Of a DNA stretch of 64,000 bases, positions 37,863 to 48,448 are shown in pieces. Every line of letters starts with the position of its first letter. The first letter of the stretch is position 1. The DNA comes from Beroe forskalii (lineage: Eukaryota > Ctenophora > Nuda > Beroida > Beroidae): the NCBI GenBank assembly GCA_011033025.1, contig WFMF01000119.1:62001-126000 (forward strand). Direction: 5' to 3'. The notes beneath the pieces were generated by a model. That model saw only the letters and a list, made by a program, of their open reading frames with translations, had not been told where the DNA came from and ran no database searches. The translations under genes and the position numbers were made by a program.

Positions 37863-38098
37863 GCGGCCTTATCCCAAAGGCAGCGCCACCTGCCCGTACT
37901 GCGGCGATTCCTACCTCAACGTACGCCGCCATGTGATCTCTGTACACCTCAAAACACCGCCCGTTCCGGTGCCACTTCTGCGATAAGAGCTTTACTCAGA
38001 GCGGGCATCGTCTCAGCCATATGAGGGAGAAGCACAATTTCCAGCAGAAGTTCAAACGCAGAGCAAGAGGATTGGATGAAAAAAGAACTACGATATGA
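37863..38098 (+). pseudogene. V1: decayed zinc-finger exon, two frame lesions
   Basis: Acceptor TTCTCAG. Two fingers can be read only by changing frame. Finger 1 (CPYCG...HVISVH) is out of phase with the acceptor, and after HLK there is one extra base in the run AAAA, so finger 2 (CHFCDKSFTQSGHRLSHMREKH) sits in yet another frame. The C-terminal QQKFKR segment matches V2, its nearest relative. AATAAA follows at 38181. It is a dead or dying copy; a sequencing error could explain only one of the two lesions. Confidence 0.75.
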
Positions 38099-38555
38099 GT
38101 GCCCTTGTTGGGGCACTATTTCTTGTCAATAGTCGTATTAATTTTCAAAATGGATGTTTTGTGGACATATAACCAGACTAAATAAAGTTTTTGCTTATCT
38201 TCTGATTATTTTTTCTTGTATGATCGTATTGACGTATTACTGGTCCGAATTAACTATTTTATTGTTTCAATGTTCTTGATGTAAGTTGATTTTTGTTCTC
38301 TATCATTCATATGAAATGACTGTTTATTTAAATTTTTGGCCCTCTTCTTTATAAAAACAACGTTTATAATTGCAGCATCTCTAATCCGAATTCAAATGAA
38401 ATAAGAAACAGTAAACACCAATGAATTGAAATAAGAAACATCAAATTTCGAATTCCCGTCGTTTTCTTCCTTTAATTCAAGAATCCACGAAAATCCAAAT
38501 TAAATCCACGAAAATCCAAATTGAATCCACAAAAATGGACACAAACTCCACACAG

Positions 38556-38797
38556 GTGGTAGGAAGAGGAGCTATATTTACTCCAGAAAATGTGAGTTCT
38601 GCGGCAAAATAGTGAAGGGTTCACCGTCCAACCTACAAAACCACATTAACGCAGTGCACTTGCAACGACGCCGCTTCCAATGCCACTTCTGCGAGATGAG
38701 ATTTACTCAAAGTGGGCATCGGCTTTGTCATATGAGGAAAGAACACAATTACCAGCAGAAGTTTAAACGCAGCCGGAATACGGGAAACAAAGAATGA
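38556..38797 (+). CDS. V2: variable terminal exon, two C2H2 fingers
   Basis: Acceptor CACACAG, phase-1 entry giving S-G-R-K-R. Fingers: CEFCGKIVKG...HINAVH, then CHFCEMRFTQSGHRLCHMRKEH, joined by LQRRRFQ. The basic tail NYQQKFKRSRNTGNKE is followed by TGA. AATAAA at 38993 supports a terminal exon. It is closest to V1 and V3. Confidence 0.85.
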
Positions 38798-39141
38798 ACT
38801 ATGCTCAGTGGCTTTTTAGCTGTTTGTTTTCATAAAAAAGTAGAAAGTAGCGCATTTGTAATATTTTCTTTATTTTTCATCTATTCGTGTTTTATGATGT
38901 TTTCAATTTTGATGTTTTCAATTATGATGTTTTCAATTTTCCTCTTCCATGTACCATCGGGACCAATTTGTGCTTCACAGAATTCAAAATGGAATAAAAC
39001 TCATCATCATGTCACTTCATTTTCATTTTAAAGCGTGACTAAAATCCAATCAAGGAAAATATTTCGTTATTATTGGAAAGCAGCATTTTCTGAGTTTTAA
39101 TGTTAAATTATGATGGAAAATGAACAGTAAAATCCACGCAG

Positions 39142-39437
39142 GCCGCCGTCCACGTAGTAAGAAGAAGAAGCACGGCACCAATCTTCAAATCTGCGAGCAC
39201 TGCGGGAAGAAAGTCAAAGGCTCGCCCTCCAACCTCCGTGCTCACATCAACGGGGTCCACTTGAAAGTGCGGCCCTTCAAGTGCTATTTCTGTGACTTGA
39301 CGTTCACTCAGAACGGCAACAGGAAGAGCCACATGCGGAAAGAGCACAAATTTCTGCACAATAAGAATGATCCCAAAATAAATATAGATGGCGAGGATTT
39401 GATGGCTGAAGTGGTCACGGAATTCGTTTATCAATGA
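39142..39437 (+). CDS. V3: variable terminal exon, two C2H2 fingers
   Basis: Acceptor CCACGCAG, phase 1. A basic leader (RRPRSKKKKHG) looks like a nuclear localisation signal. Fingers: CEHCGKKVKGSPSNLRAHINGVH and CYFCDLTFTQNGNRKSHMRKEH. The acidic tail ends VVTEFVYQ. The 388 bases to V4 hold only ATTAAA (39763) as a possible poly(A) signal. Confidence 0.85.
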
Positions 39438-39825
39438 TGACTGAAGTGGTCAAGGATTTGATTTATCAATAGAATCTTTTTCGATCACCATTCTGCGAAG
39501 ATAGACATTGAACATTTGGACTTTGCCATTTATACGTAAATCATTCTTATAGTTTGAAAATTCACGAAATATTTTACTATTTATCTTAAATGTCAGCGTC
39601 AATTATGAGATGTATTAGTGTATTACTTCAATTTTGATGTTTCAACTGTTTCTATATCGGTTGTCTTAGATTGTTCTGACTTGAAAGTTGAAAAGGTTAC
39701 ACAATGAGGATTTTATCACCCGAAGTCTGTTGAACAAAAAATTGTACCTTATTTTCCCACTCATTAAAGCACTCATTTCGCACGAGGGTCTAAAATGAAA
39801 TATGAAATATCAGTGACCCACGCAG

Positions 39826-40115
39826 GTATCAAGGCCCCCTACGCTCTGTTCGAGCGGCGATGCGAGTTCTGCGGTAAAACATTTGCAGGCTCGGACTTCA
39901 AGCTGCAGCGCCACGTGGCAGCCGTCCACCTGCAGCACCGACCTTTCCCCTGCCAGCTCTGTGAGAAGAGTTTCAACCAGAAGGTGCACCTGCAGCGTCA
40001 TGTCGACATTGTACACATGAAGCTCAAGCCGTTCCACTGTGGCGTGTGTGGCAGCAGTTTCGCTACGAAGTGCAATAGAAACCATCACGAGAAGAAGTGT
40101 AATATCCGAGGGTGA
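39826..40115 (+). CDS. V4: variable terminal exon, three fingers (last C2HC)
   Basis: Acceptor CCACGCAG, phase 1. Fingers: CEFCGKTFAGSDFKLQRHVAAVH; CQLCEKSFNQKVHLQRHVDIVH; and CGVCGSSFATKCNRNHHEKKC, whose last ligand is Cys instead of His. The linker HMKLKPFHC introduces the third-finger arrangement shared by V5-V10. TGA overlaps the start of AATAAA (40116); another lies at 40329. The exon end has been duplicated downstream (40140-40230). Confidence 0.87.
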
Positions 40116-40240
40116 AATAAAGATGAAAACAGGGGCCTTTGTCAGGAAGAAGTGTGGCATCCGTCCTTATCAGCATAAGACGAGGGGGAGAAGTGTGACA
40201 TCCGTCCTTATCGGCATAAGACGAGGGAGAATGCTGGAAT
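40116..40240 (+). repeat. Tandem copies of the V4 exon end
   Basis: The last coding stretch of V4 (GAGAAGAAGTGTAATATCCG) reappears as AGGAAGAAGTGTGGCATCCG near 40142 and GGGAGAAGTGTGACATCCG near 40186. The latter two also share TCCTTATC(A/G)GCATAAGACG, a unit of about 42 bp. Confidence 0.65.
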
Positions 40241-40932
40241 GCAGCATCGCTACTGCCCTCAAGGCTCAAGTTATCATGCAAATAGTTGTATTAGTATTAG
40301 TATTTTCTCAAATCCTGTAACGGCAAATAATAAACTGTAGAGCCCTTGCCAGAGACATGTTTTCAGCGTGAAATTTAATTGTATGCATTATGAAAGTTAA
40401 AAGTATCAATAAAAGAGACAGTTTTAAGCAAGATTTTACGAGGAACCGTTTTTGAGAGATCCAGACTTCATTTATTTTGTGCGACTGATTACTGTCCTGG
40501 TCAGGGCGGCAATTATTGATTTCTTTCATATTTTTATGAATGTAAAAGACACAGTTCAATGCAATTATTATTCTAAAATATTTGAAATTCACTGAAAATT
40601 TTGTTTGATATCTTTTGCTGAAATTCAAATTGATCAAATTAAGCCTCGATATAAATTTTTAAACGTTATCACTTTGGGTGCCAGCCAAATGTGTCACCAA
40701 TCCAGCTTAAATCAAAGGGACGTTGTAAACTGGAAAACCACATCTAACTCAGTCCACCTTCAAAAAACGTCCCTAAACAGGCCACCTTTGAACACTGTTT
40801 CAACCAAACAACCATCGGCCATCTCATTTGATAACCCCTCGAATGTGTTGAAGTTCGTTTTCAAAAATTTTCATTCCAGAACATCTAAATGTGTCATATA
40901 AGTCGCAAAACGGCCTCATTTTAAACGTCGTG

Positions 40933-41020
40933 CACGAGAAATAGGCGGGCAAGATGAAGTCATTATCATAGCTCAATGGAGTGAGTTGATGACGTTGACC
41001 CGCCTATTTTTCTTACGTGG
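40933..41020. mobile_element. Small inverted-repeat element before V5
   Basis: CACGAGAAATAGGCGGGCAA with GATGAAGTCAT on the left pairs with GATGACGTTGACCCGCCTAT and TTTTCTTACGTGG on the right; about 88 bp, non-coding. The stretch 40241-40932 shows no other feature apart from a TCAACTCAGTCCACCTTCAA-like fragment at about 40745 that resembles zinc-finger exon DNA (see V6). Confidence 0.55.
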
Positions 41021-41088
41021 CGTTTATATCAACTATCATTGGAATACATTTAATCCAGCTGATCCATGTTTTGATAATCCACCCACAG

Positions 41089-41406
41089 GTAAGAAAAGGC
41101 TTCAAACGTGTAAATACTGTGGAAAGCAAGTGAAAGGATCGCCTTTCAACCTCCGAATGCACATCAACTCAGTCCACCTAAAAAATACGTCCCTTCAAGT
41201 GCCAACTTTGTGATAAGACATTCAATGAGAAGTCCCATCTGCAAACCCATATCGACATCATCCACATGAAGATGAAGCCGTTTAAGTGCAGGTTTTGTGA
41301 AAAGTCCTTCACTACGAAAGGTAATCAGAAAAGCCACGAGAAAAAAGCTCATGGTGATGAAATGGAGGAAATAGAGGCTACCGAAGAAATAGGTGATCTA
41401 TCCTAA
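41089..41406 (+). pseudogene. V5: zinc-finger exon with +1 frameshift
   Basis: Acceptor CCCACAG, phase 1 (SKKRLQ). Finger 1 (CKYCGKQVKG...HINSVH) is intact. After HLK the run CTAAAAAATACG has one base too many, and translation ends at TGA (41216-41218). In the shifted frame the remainder is perfectly conserved to a stop at 41406: CQLCDKTFNEKSHLQTHIDIIH and CRFCEKSFTTKGNQKSHEKKAH plus the EEIGDLS tail. The break is therefore recent, or an assembly or allele error. Intron sequence before it (CCAGCTGATCCATGTT) is shared with V11. Confidence 0.8.
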
Positions 41407-41663
41407 TATCCTATTCTTCTTAAATGTATCTTAATCTTGTTAAATAATTGTCAAAAAGTTCTATCAACTAATTCAGCATATCATACCTATAATATATCAT
41501 TAATCTGAATTGGTAACGAGCATATATATATTTCATGTTTCTTGAGTTGCAATATCATTAATCCAACTAAATCACAGCCAATCCTCAGCATTGATCTTGA
41601 ACTGGTATTGATCCACTCACTGTTTTAAACCACAGAATTGATCCACAGTTTTAATTCCCACAG

Positions 41664-42034
41664 GTAACGATGTGGAATTGCAGCCTCCCATTTTTGTAAA
41701 TTTGAACCATCCGGATAAGTCAAAGAGCGTCCAAAAGTGTCATTATTGCGGTAAAATTGTGAAAGGGACGCCTTGTAAACTCCAAAACCACATCAACTCA
41801 GTCCACCTTCAAAAACGTCCCTACAAGTGCCACCTATGTGATAAGCGCTTCAATCAGACAACCCATCGGCAAACCCATATCAACATTGTCCACATGAAGC
41901 TGAAGCCGTTTAAGTGCAGGTTTTGCGAAAATTTCTTCGCTACAAAGGGTAATTTAAGGAAACACGAGAAAATAGCTCATCTTGATGGAATAGAGGAAAT
42001 AGAGGATACCGAAGAAATAGGTAATCTATGTTAA
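41664..42034 (+). CDS. V6: variable terminal exon, three C2H2 fingers
   Basis: Acceptor TCCCACAG, phase 1 (start may be off by one base). The leader SNDVELQPPIF...PDKSKSVQK is typical of V6-V10. Fingers: CHYCGKIVKG...HINSVH; CHLCDKRFNQTTHRQTHINIVH; CRFCENFFATKGNLRKHEKIAH. The acidic tail ends EEIGNLC. No canonical poly(A) signal is seen before V7. Confidence 0.87.
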
Positions 42035-42291
42035 TATCTGATGCATCTTAAATGTATCTTACTTTTGTGAAATCAATGTCGACAGTTCAATCAACTAATT
42101 CAGTATAAATACATAAATTGGTAACGAGAAGATATCTCTCATATTTCTTGAGTTAGAATATCATTGATCCAACTAAATCACAGCCAATCCACATAACAGT
42201 AAATTGATCTCCAACTGGTATTAACCCACAGTATTAATCCACAGTAGTAATCCACGGTATTTATACATTTATCACAGTTTTAATCCGCCAG

Positions 42292-42689
42292 GTAGCGATG
42301 TGGAGTTGCCGCCTCTTCCCACTTTTGTAAGTTTGGAGCCTTCCATTCCAATAACCGATGATGACCGTCCGGATAAATCAAAGAACGTCCAAAAGTGTGA
42401 TTATTGTGGCAAACTTGTAAAAGGGACGGCGTCTAGGCTCCAAATGCACATCAACACCGTCCACCTACAAAAACGTCCCTATAAGTGCCACATTTGTGAT
42501 AAGAGATTCAATCAGAAGAACCATCGACAAACCCATATCGACATTGTCCACATGAAGTTGAAGCCTTTTAAATGCATGTATTGTGAGGATTGCTTCCCTA
42601 CGAAAGGTAATCTAGGGAAGCACGTGAAACTAGCTCATCCTGATGAAGTAGAGGCTAACAAAGACGTCTCACAGGACCCTCTGCAATGA
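42292..42689 (+). CDS. V7: variable terminal exon, three C2H2 fingers
   Basis: Acceptor CCGCCAG, phase 1. Leader SSDVELPPLP...ITDDDRPDKSKNVQK. Fingers: CDYCGKLVKG...HINTVH; CHICDKRFNQKNHRQTHIDIVH; CMYCEDCFPTKGNLGKHVKLAH. Tail KDVSQDPLQ. A TTAA-flanked MITE follows the stop. V7 with V8 forms the block duplicated as V9-V10. Confidence 0.87.
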
Positions 42690-42717
42690 GGGATTCCTTC
42701 AATCCTCACCGAGGAAG

Positions 42718-42929
42718 TTAACGATGGTGTCTCGACCTTTTGAGGCGCGGAGTATAATGCCACGCTTGGGTACTTTTTGTGGCGCTTGAAAGGGTGCACA
42801 TGTGCTTTACTATGTTTTTTATCTCATCTTAGAGATCACATTTCCATTTTGTTCCCTTTTATGTGCCGCAAAAACTACCCTGGTGCAGCGTAGTATACCA
42901 GGCCTCAAAAGGTCGAGACACCAGGTTAA
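42718..42929. mobile_element. piggyBac-like MITE, copy A
   Basis: Flanked by TTAA on both sides (42718-42721, 42926-42929). Arms of about 80 bp pair, including a perfect TGGTGTCTCGACCTTTTGAG against CTCAAAAGGTCGAGACACCA. TTAA duplication is the piggyBac hallmark. It is non-coding. A related copy sits in the same position after V9 (44419-44643). Confidence 0.7.
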
Positions 42930-43396
42930 GACTTTGGAAAAGCTATTCATTGAAATGGGACAAATGAAATTCCAAGTTAAGTGACCTTAGAAGAACATAC
43001 TGTTGACTGCTGCGTCAGATACTGTACTGCAAACATTTATATGTGTTGTGATATTATCTCTAATTCTATGCATGCTTCTTTTTCAATGAAAACATTTTAC
43101 TGGAATAAGTATATCCTTATCTATTTATATATCTTGAAAAAGTTGAAAAGTATAGTTAATTTTGTTTTATGATTGTTAAAGGATTTGAGTATAATCTGAA
43201 TTTTGAAATGAGCATTGATCCCTTGGCCTTATGTTTCTTGAGTTTTTCGAGCCCTGCGATAATGGAGCGATCTGCAACATATGCGTGATCCATCTAAATC
43301 ACAGTCACTCCACATTCCACAGTATTCATCCCCTGAGTTATAAATCCATAGTGTTTATCCACAGTGGATATTAATCCACAGTATTTATCCACATAG

Positions 43397-43914
43397 GTAA
43401 CACTGTGGGGTTGCTGCCACTTCCCACTTTAGTAAGTGTGAAGCCTTCCATCTTACTCACAGTTGATAACCTCCCAGGAAAGTATAAGTACGACCAAACG
43501 TGCAAATACTGTGGCAAGCTGGTGAAAGGGTCGCCTTGTAAGCTCCGAATGCACATCAATTCAGTCCACCTACAGCAACGTCCCTATAAGTGCCACCTCT
43601 GTGATAAGAGATTCAATCAGAAAAGCCATCGGCAAACCCATATCAACATCATGCACATGAAGCTGAAGCCGTTTAAGTGCAGGTTTTGTGAAAATTACTT
43701 CACTACAAAGGGTAATTTAAGGAAACACGAGAAAATAGCCCATCCTGATGAAATAGAGGAAACAGATGCTACCAAAGAAATAGGTAATCTCTCTTATTCA
43801 TCTTTAACGTATCTCAATTTTGTTAAATCATTGTCGAAAGTTTCATCAACTAATTCAGCAAAAATTGGAAACGAGCGGATATCTCTTATTTTTCTTGAGT
43901 TGGAATATCATTAA
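43397..43914 (+). CDS. V8: variable terminal exon, three C2H2 fingers, extended tail
   Basis: Acceptor CCACATAG, phase 1. Leader SNTVGLLPLPTLVSVKPS as in V10. Fingers: CKYCGKLVKG...HINSVH; CHLCDKRFNQKSHRQTHINIMH; CRFCENYFTTKGNLRKHEKIAH. After EIGNL, where V6 stops, the reading frame stays open for about 37 more codons to 43914, a C-terminal extension made from former 3' UTR. Confidence 0.86.
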
Positions 43915-43966
43915 TCCAACTAAACAGCCAATGCACAGTATTAATCTACAGTATTAATCCACACAG

Positions 43967-44382
43967 ATAACGATGTGGAGTTGCAGCCTTCGGGTGATGA
44001 AGTAATATGTGACGGCTCCCTAAGTGTGGAGCCTTCCATCCCAATCACCGATGATTTTCCCCCGGATGAGTCAAAGAATGTCCAAAAGTGTAGTTACTGT
44101 GGCAAAATTGTGAACGGCACGGCTTCTAGGCTCCGAATGCACATCAACACCGTCCACCTTCAAAAACGTCCCTACAAGTGCCACCTTTGCGATAAGAGAT
44201 TCAACCAGAAGACCCATTGACAAACCCATATCGACATTGTCCACAAGAATCTGACCCCGTTCAAGTGTCGGTTTTGTGAGGATTGCTTCACTACATAAGG
44301 TAAACTAGGAAAGCACGTGAAATTGGCTCACCCTGATGAAATAGAGGCTACCAAAGACGTCTCAAAGGGCCCTCTGCCATGA
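43967..44382 (+). pseudogene. V9: zinc-finger exon with premature stops
   Basis: Acceptor CCACACAG, phase 1. Leader NNDVELQPS. Finger 1 (CSYCGKIVNG...HINTVH) is intact. Finger 2 stops at KTH* because CATCGACAA of its relatives is CATTGACAA here, turning an Arg codon to TGA (44218-44220). A second stop (TAAGG, where relatives have AAAGG) breaks finger 3, which also lost ligand spacing (HKNLTPFKC). Homology continues to the ancestral stop near 44382. It is the duplicate of V7. Confidence 0.85.
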
Positions 44383-44418
44383 TAGTTTGAAGTGCCCCTT
44401 CAATCCTCACCGATGAGG

Positions 44419-44643
44419 TTAACCATGGTGTCTCGACCTTTTGATGCAAAGCATATTATGCTGCACTTGGGTAATGGGTACTTTTTGTGGCACGTGATAC
44501 GGCGCAAGTGTGCTTTACTTCATTTTTTTAAATTACATTTTGCTTAGAGTGCAAATTTGTATTTTGATCACTTTTTGCGCTGCAAAAACTACCCTGGCGC
44601 AGCATAAAACGTTTGGCCTCGAAAATTTGAGACACCAGGTTAA
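44419..44643. mobile_element. piggyBac-like MITE, copy B
   Basis: TTAA at 44419-44422 and 44640-44643; inverted arms start TGGTGTCTCGACCTTTTGAT on the left. It is homologous to copy A at 42718-42929 and in the same place relative to the preceding exon, so it was probably carried along in the exon-block duplication, not inserted twice. Confidence 0.7.
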
Positions 44644-45094
44644 GGTATGCAGCGTTGCTCTCCTGAAGGCTTTGGAATAATCATTGAAATTGGAGAAAGT
44701 GAAGGAACTTTTGAATAACATGCTGTTGACTGATGAGTCAGATACTGTAATGAAAACATTTATAGGTGTTGTTGCCATATTATTTTTAATTCTATACATG
44801 CTTCTTTTTCGACGAAAATATTTTACTGGAATAAGTATATCTGTCTTATAAATCTTAGATATAGCAAGTTAAAAGTATAGTTAATTTAATGTTTTATCAT
44901 TGTCGGAAGGTCAATTAATTATTTGAGCATAATATAAAATCAGAAATGAGCGGATATCCTTAGGCTTTATGTTCCCTGAGTTGGAATAGCGTTAATCCAT
45001 CTAAATCACAGCAAATCCACATCCCACAGTATTCACTATTCATCCCCTGTGCTTATCCACAGTAGGTATTGATCCACAGTATTAATCCTCACAG

Positions 45095-45477
45095 GTAACA
45101 CCGTGGGGCTGCTGCCACTTCCCACTTTAGTAAGCGTGAAGCCTTCCATTCCATTCACAGTCGATAACCTCCCGGATAAGTCGAAGTACGTCCAAAAGTG
45201 TGATTATTGTGGCAAACTTGTGAAAGGGTCGGCGTGTAAGCTCCGAGATCACATCAACGCTGTCCACCTTAAAAGCCGTCCCTTCCAGTGCCACCTTTGT
45301 GATAAGAGCTTCAACCAGAGCATCCACCGACGACGCCACATCGACATCATCCACATGAAGCTGAAGCCGTATCAATGTAGGTTTTGTGAGAATTGTTTCA
45401 CTACGAGGGGTAATCAGAGAAACCACGAGAAAAGCTGGCATCGTGATAAACTACAGGCTGCTGATGGTGTGATGTAA
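45095..45477 (+). CDS. V10: variable terminal exon, three C2H2 fingers
   Basis: Acceptor CCTCACAG, phase 1. Leader SNTVGLLPLPTLVSVKPS. Fingers: CDYCGKLVKG...HINAVH; CHLCDKSFNQSIHRRRHIDIIH; CRFCENCFTTRGNQRNHEKSWH. Tail RDKLQAADGVM. It is the duplicate of V8. Upstream are several TCCACAG pseudo-acceptors (45030-45090). Confidence 0.87.
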
Positions 45478-45911
45478 TTAAACAGGACATCTGCCATGGC
45501 CCATGAGGGTTGAAGTGATCAGGCATGCAGCTCTGCCATGATGGATCAGGCATCTGCATCTCTGATGATGTCATGGGGCTGGATCTTCTTCGTGAAGAAC
45601 TTGGGATTTTCATTGACATTTATTGATTGGAACCACCAATATTCTTGTTCTCGTATAGTTTTGACTATTTTGTAGTGGTTAATTGGGCACGAATCATGAT
45701 ACTTACAATATTTGACATGATATCCTTGCGAGAGGCGCTTCATACATATTACAAACTTCGTTTTCAAAAAATTTCAAATTTGAAAGTTCAGTCCAGAAAA
45801 TTGAGTGCCATCTAATTCGCAAAACGACCACATATATCAAAAATCACTGACATTCGTTGAAGTGGAACTCATTCAACCCAGCTGATCCATGTTGTAATAA
45901 TCCACCCACAG

Positions 45912-46126
45912 GTAAGAAAAAGTCCGTTTCAGGGCTCCAAACGTGTGAATACTGTGGCAAGATAGTGAAAGGATCACCTTACAACCTCCGAGATCACATC
46001 AACGCAGTCCACCTGAAACGGCGTCCTTTCCGTTGTAAATTTTGTGGCAGTTCCTATGCTCAGAAATCGAACTGTAGGAGTCACGAAACGAGCTGTAAAG
46101 TTCGAGGCAGCGTACTGAAGCAATGA
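45912..46126 (+). CDS. V11: variable terminal exon, two fingers (last C2HC)
   Basis: Acceptor CCCACAG, phase 1 (SKKKSVSG). Fingers: CEYCGKIVKGSPYNLRDHINAVH and CKFCGSSYAQKSNCRSHETSC, the latter ending in Cys. Short basic tail. The preceding intron end is nearly identical to that of V5, so the two exons duplicated with flanking sequence. Confidence 0.87.
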
Positions 46127-46596
46127 AACCCAAACTGATGTTCCGCCATCATTAGACCCATTAGACTTCATCAGTCATCTGTACCTCTGGACTGGTGATT
46201 ACTGAACTTAGAAATGTCACAGCGATATTTTTTCCCACTCAAGGGCCTGATATTCTTATAAAAACATTTCAATCATGAAAGAACCAGAATTTAGTTTCCA
46301 GTTATTATTGATTATATATACAAGATATTATATTTCATGAAGTGTGATCCTTCGATCAATTCTGGTAACTTTTTTAATTAAACTGTTTGGTTCGCTCTAT
46401 AAAGTGCAGTATTGAGGGCTATTGACCATTGTTGGAAGAAATTTGATCGATAAATTACGATATTTAAGTGTATCAGAGTGTACCTCCGAAAATATGGCAT
46501 TGAAATTCCTATCTAAAGAAAATTTCAACGCGTGCATTTCACTAAAATTTCAAATCCCAGCCTATTAACGTCAAAGAATTCTTCTAAAATTCCCAG

Positions 46597-46814
46597 AGGA
46601 CGGAAGACCGGGAGGGACTCAGGAGTGCGGTTACTGTGGAAAGTATCTTCGTGGGGACGCCTCCAATCTCCGAGACCACGTCAATGCTGTTCACCTGAAG
46701 TTGAAACCGTTCAAGTGCAGATTGTGCGATGTGACGTTTACTCGTGTTTCTAACCGGAATGCGCACGAGAGATGCTTCCATAATAAAGTGAAACGACAAG
46801 GAAATGCTTCTTAG
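46597..46814 (+). CDS. V12: variable terminal exon, two C2H2 fingers
   Basis: Acceptor TTCCCAG, phase 1 (K-DGRPGG). Fingers: CGYCGKYLRGDASNLRDHVNAVH and CRLCDVTFTRVSNRNAHERCFH, linker LKLKPFK. Tail NKVKRQGNAS then TAG. There is no ATG-started frame of its own; it only makes sense as a spliced exon. V12-V14 are close relatives. Confidence 0.85.
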
Positions 46815-47327
46815 AAGGCCTGGTTAGCTGGTGTCTAATGACGGGATTTTTCAGTGATGTGCTGTTTCGTGGAATATTTCTTATTTTAAAGTTTTACCCA
46901 GGAATTTTAGATTTGAATGATCATAGAAATGATTATAGACACTTGCTTTGTCGGGTCCATATTGATTTTGACCCTCACCCTACGGGTTGTGGATCTAAAC
47001 CAGATACATCCTTCGAGAAGTATTCCAAAATGGATTTGAAAGCTGAGTGTCTAAGTATTTTTAGCTCCTGATTCATTTTGCTGCACTCCACTATGTGTTC
47101 CTCATGACACACCTATTTTCGTACCATGTTATGGGCACTTATGTTACATTTTGAAGTTTTCACGTACAATGTTGAGGGATATTGACCATTGTCGAAATTC
47201 AAACTAAGGATATTGAGCGTGTACCCCCGCGCCGAAATTTGTGTATTGAAAATCCTACCAAAAAGATTTCGCATGGGTGTTTCACCGCAATTTCCAATCC
47301 CTCAAAAAATACCTCTCAATTTCCCAG

Positions 47328-47536
47328 AGGATGGAAGGCGGAAACAGAAATGCGCTTACTGTGGAAAGTACCTTCGCGGAGACGCCTCGAACCTCCGGGA
47401 CCACGTCAACGCATTTCACCTAAACTTGAAACCGTTCAAGTGCAGATTGTGTGACATTACTTTCAAACGTGCATCTCATCGGAACGCTCACGAGAGATGC
47501 TTCCATTATAAAGAGAAACGACAAGGAAATGCCTAG
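47328..47536 (+). CDS. V13: variable terminal exon, two C2H2 fingers
   Basis: Acceptor TTTCCCAG, phase 1 (K-DGRRKQK). Fingers: CAYCGKYLRGDASNLRDHVNAFH and CRLCDITFKRASHRNAHERCFH. Tail YKEKRQGNA. Flanking sequence (TTTCCAATCCCT, CCTCTCAATTTCCCAG) is shared with V14, showing duplication of the exon with its intron end. Confidence 0.86.
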
Positions 47537-47964
47537 ATAAAAGTCAGCTGTAGAACTTGTGTGAAATTGTGTGAAATGAAGGGATTTTTCTCAGTGGTGT
47601 GGTGTTTTCATCGAATATTTCAAATTTTAACCGGGAATGTGTTAGACGTTTTTTTAAAAATAATTTTTCAATTATAAAAGAACCAGAATGTAGTGTCCTG
47701 CTATTGATCCCATATGCAATTGTGATCCTTTGATCAACTCTGATAACTTTTTTATTTAAATTGTTTGGTTCGCTCTACGCACAATATTGAGGGCTATTGA
47801 CCATTTTGGAAGTCAAACTAAGAAAATTAATTGATATCTAAGTGTATCAGAGTATACCTCCGGAATGATGTGCATTGAAATTTTGCCAAAAAGATGCCTC
47901 ATGGGCGTTTCACCGAAATTTCCAATCCCTACTTTCCTCAAAAAAACGCCTCTCAATTTCCCAG

Positions 47965-48155
47965 ATGACGGAAGGCCGGAAGGGAAACAGAAATGCGATT
48001 ACTGTGGAAAGTACCTTCGTGGGGACTCCTGTAACCTCCGGGATCACATCAACGCAGTTCACCTGAAGTTGAAACCGTTCAAGTGCAGATTGTGCAACGT
48101 GATGTTCACTCGTGTATCTCACCGGAATAGGCACGAGAGAAGCTTACATAAGTGA
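47965..48155 (+). CDS. V14: variable terminal exon, two C2H2 fingers
   Basis: Acceptor TTTCCCAG, phase 1 (N-DGRPEGKQ). Fingers: CDYCGKYLRGDSCNLRDHINAVH and CRLCNVMFTRVSHRNRHERSLH. It stops one residue after the last His (K then TGA), the shortest tail in the array. Confidence 0.86.
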
Positions 48156-48448
48156 AAGTCAGCTGTGAACTGGTGTTAAATTGTGTGATATTGAAGGATT
48201 TTTTTCAGTGTCGTGCTGTTTTCATGGAATATGTCTTAGTTTAACCAGGAATGTGTTTATCTTTTCAAGTTAAGATTTAATGGTTGTAGAGCTCTGAAGT
48301 TTTTATCGAGGAGTTTTCCAAAATGGATCCGATAGACGAGTGTGTGTGTATTTTCTGCTCCTGATTCATTTTGCTGCACTCCACTATGTGTACCTCACGA
48401 CACGCCTATTTTCGCACCATGCTATCGGCCCTTACGTAACATTTTCAG

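Noticed and set aside
41185-41206. Programmed frameshift at A AAA AAT in V5
   Set aside because: The heptamer suits -1 slippage, but a +1 shift is needed to restore the fingers, so the lesion is better read as a mutation or error.
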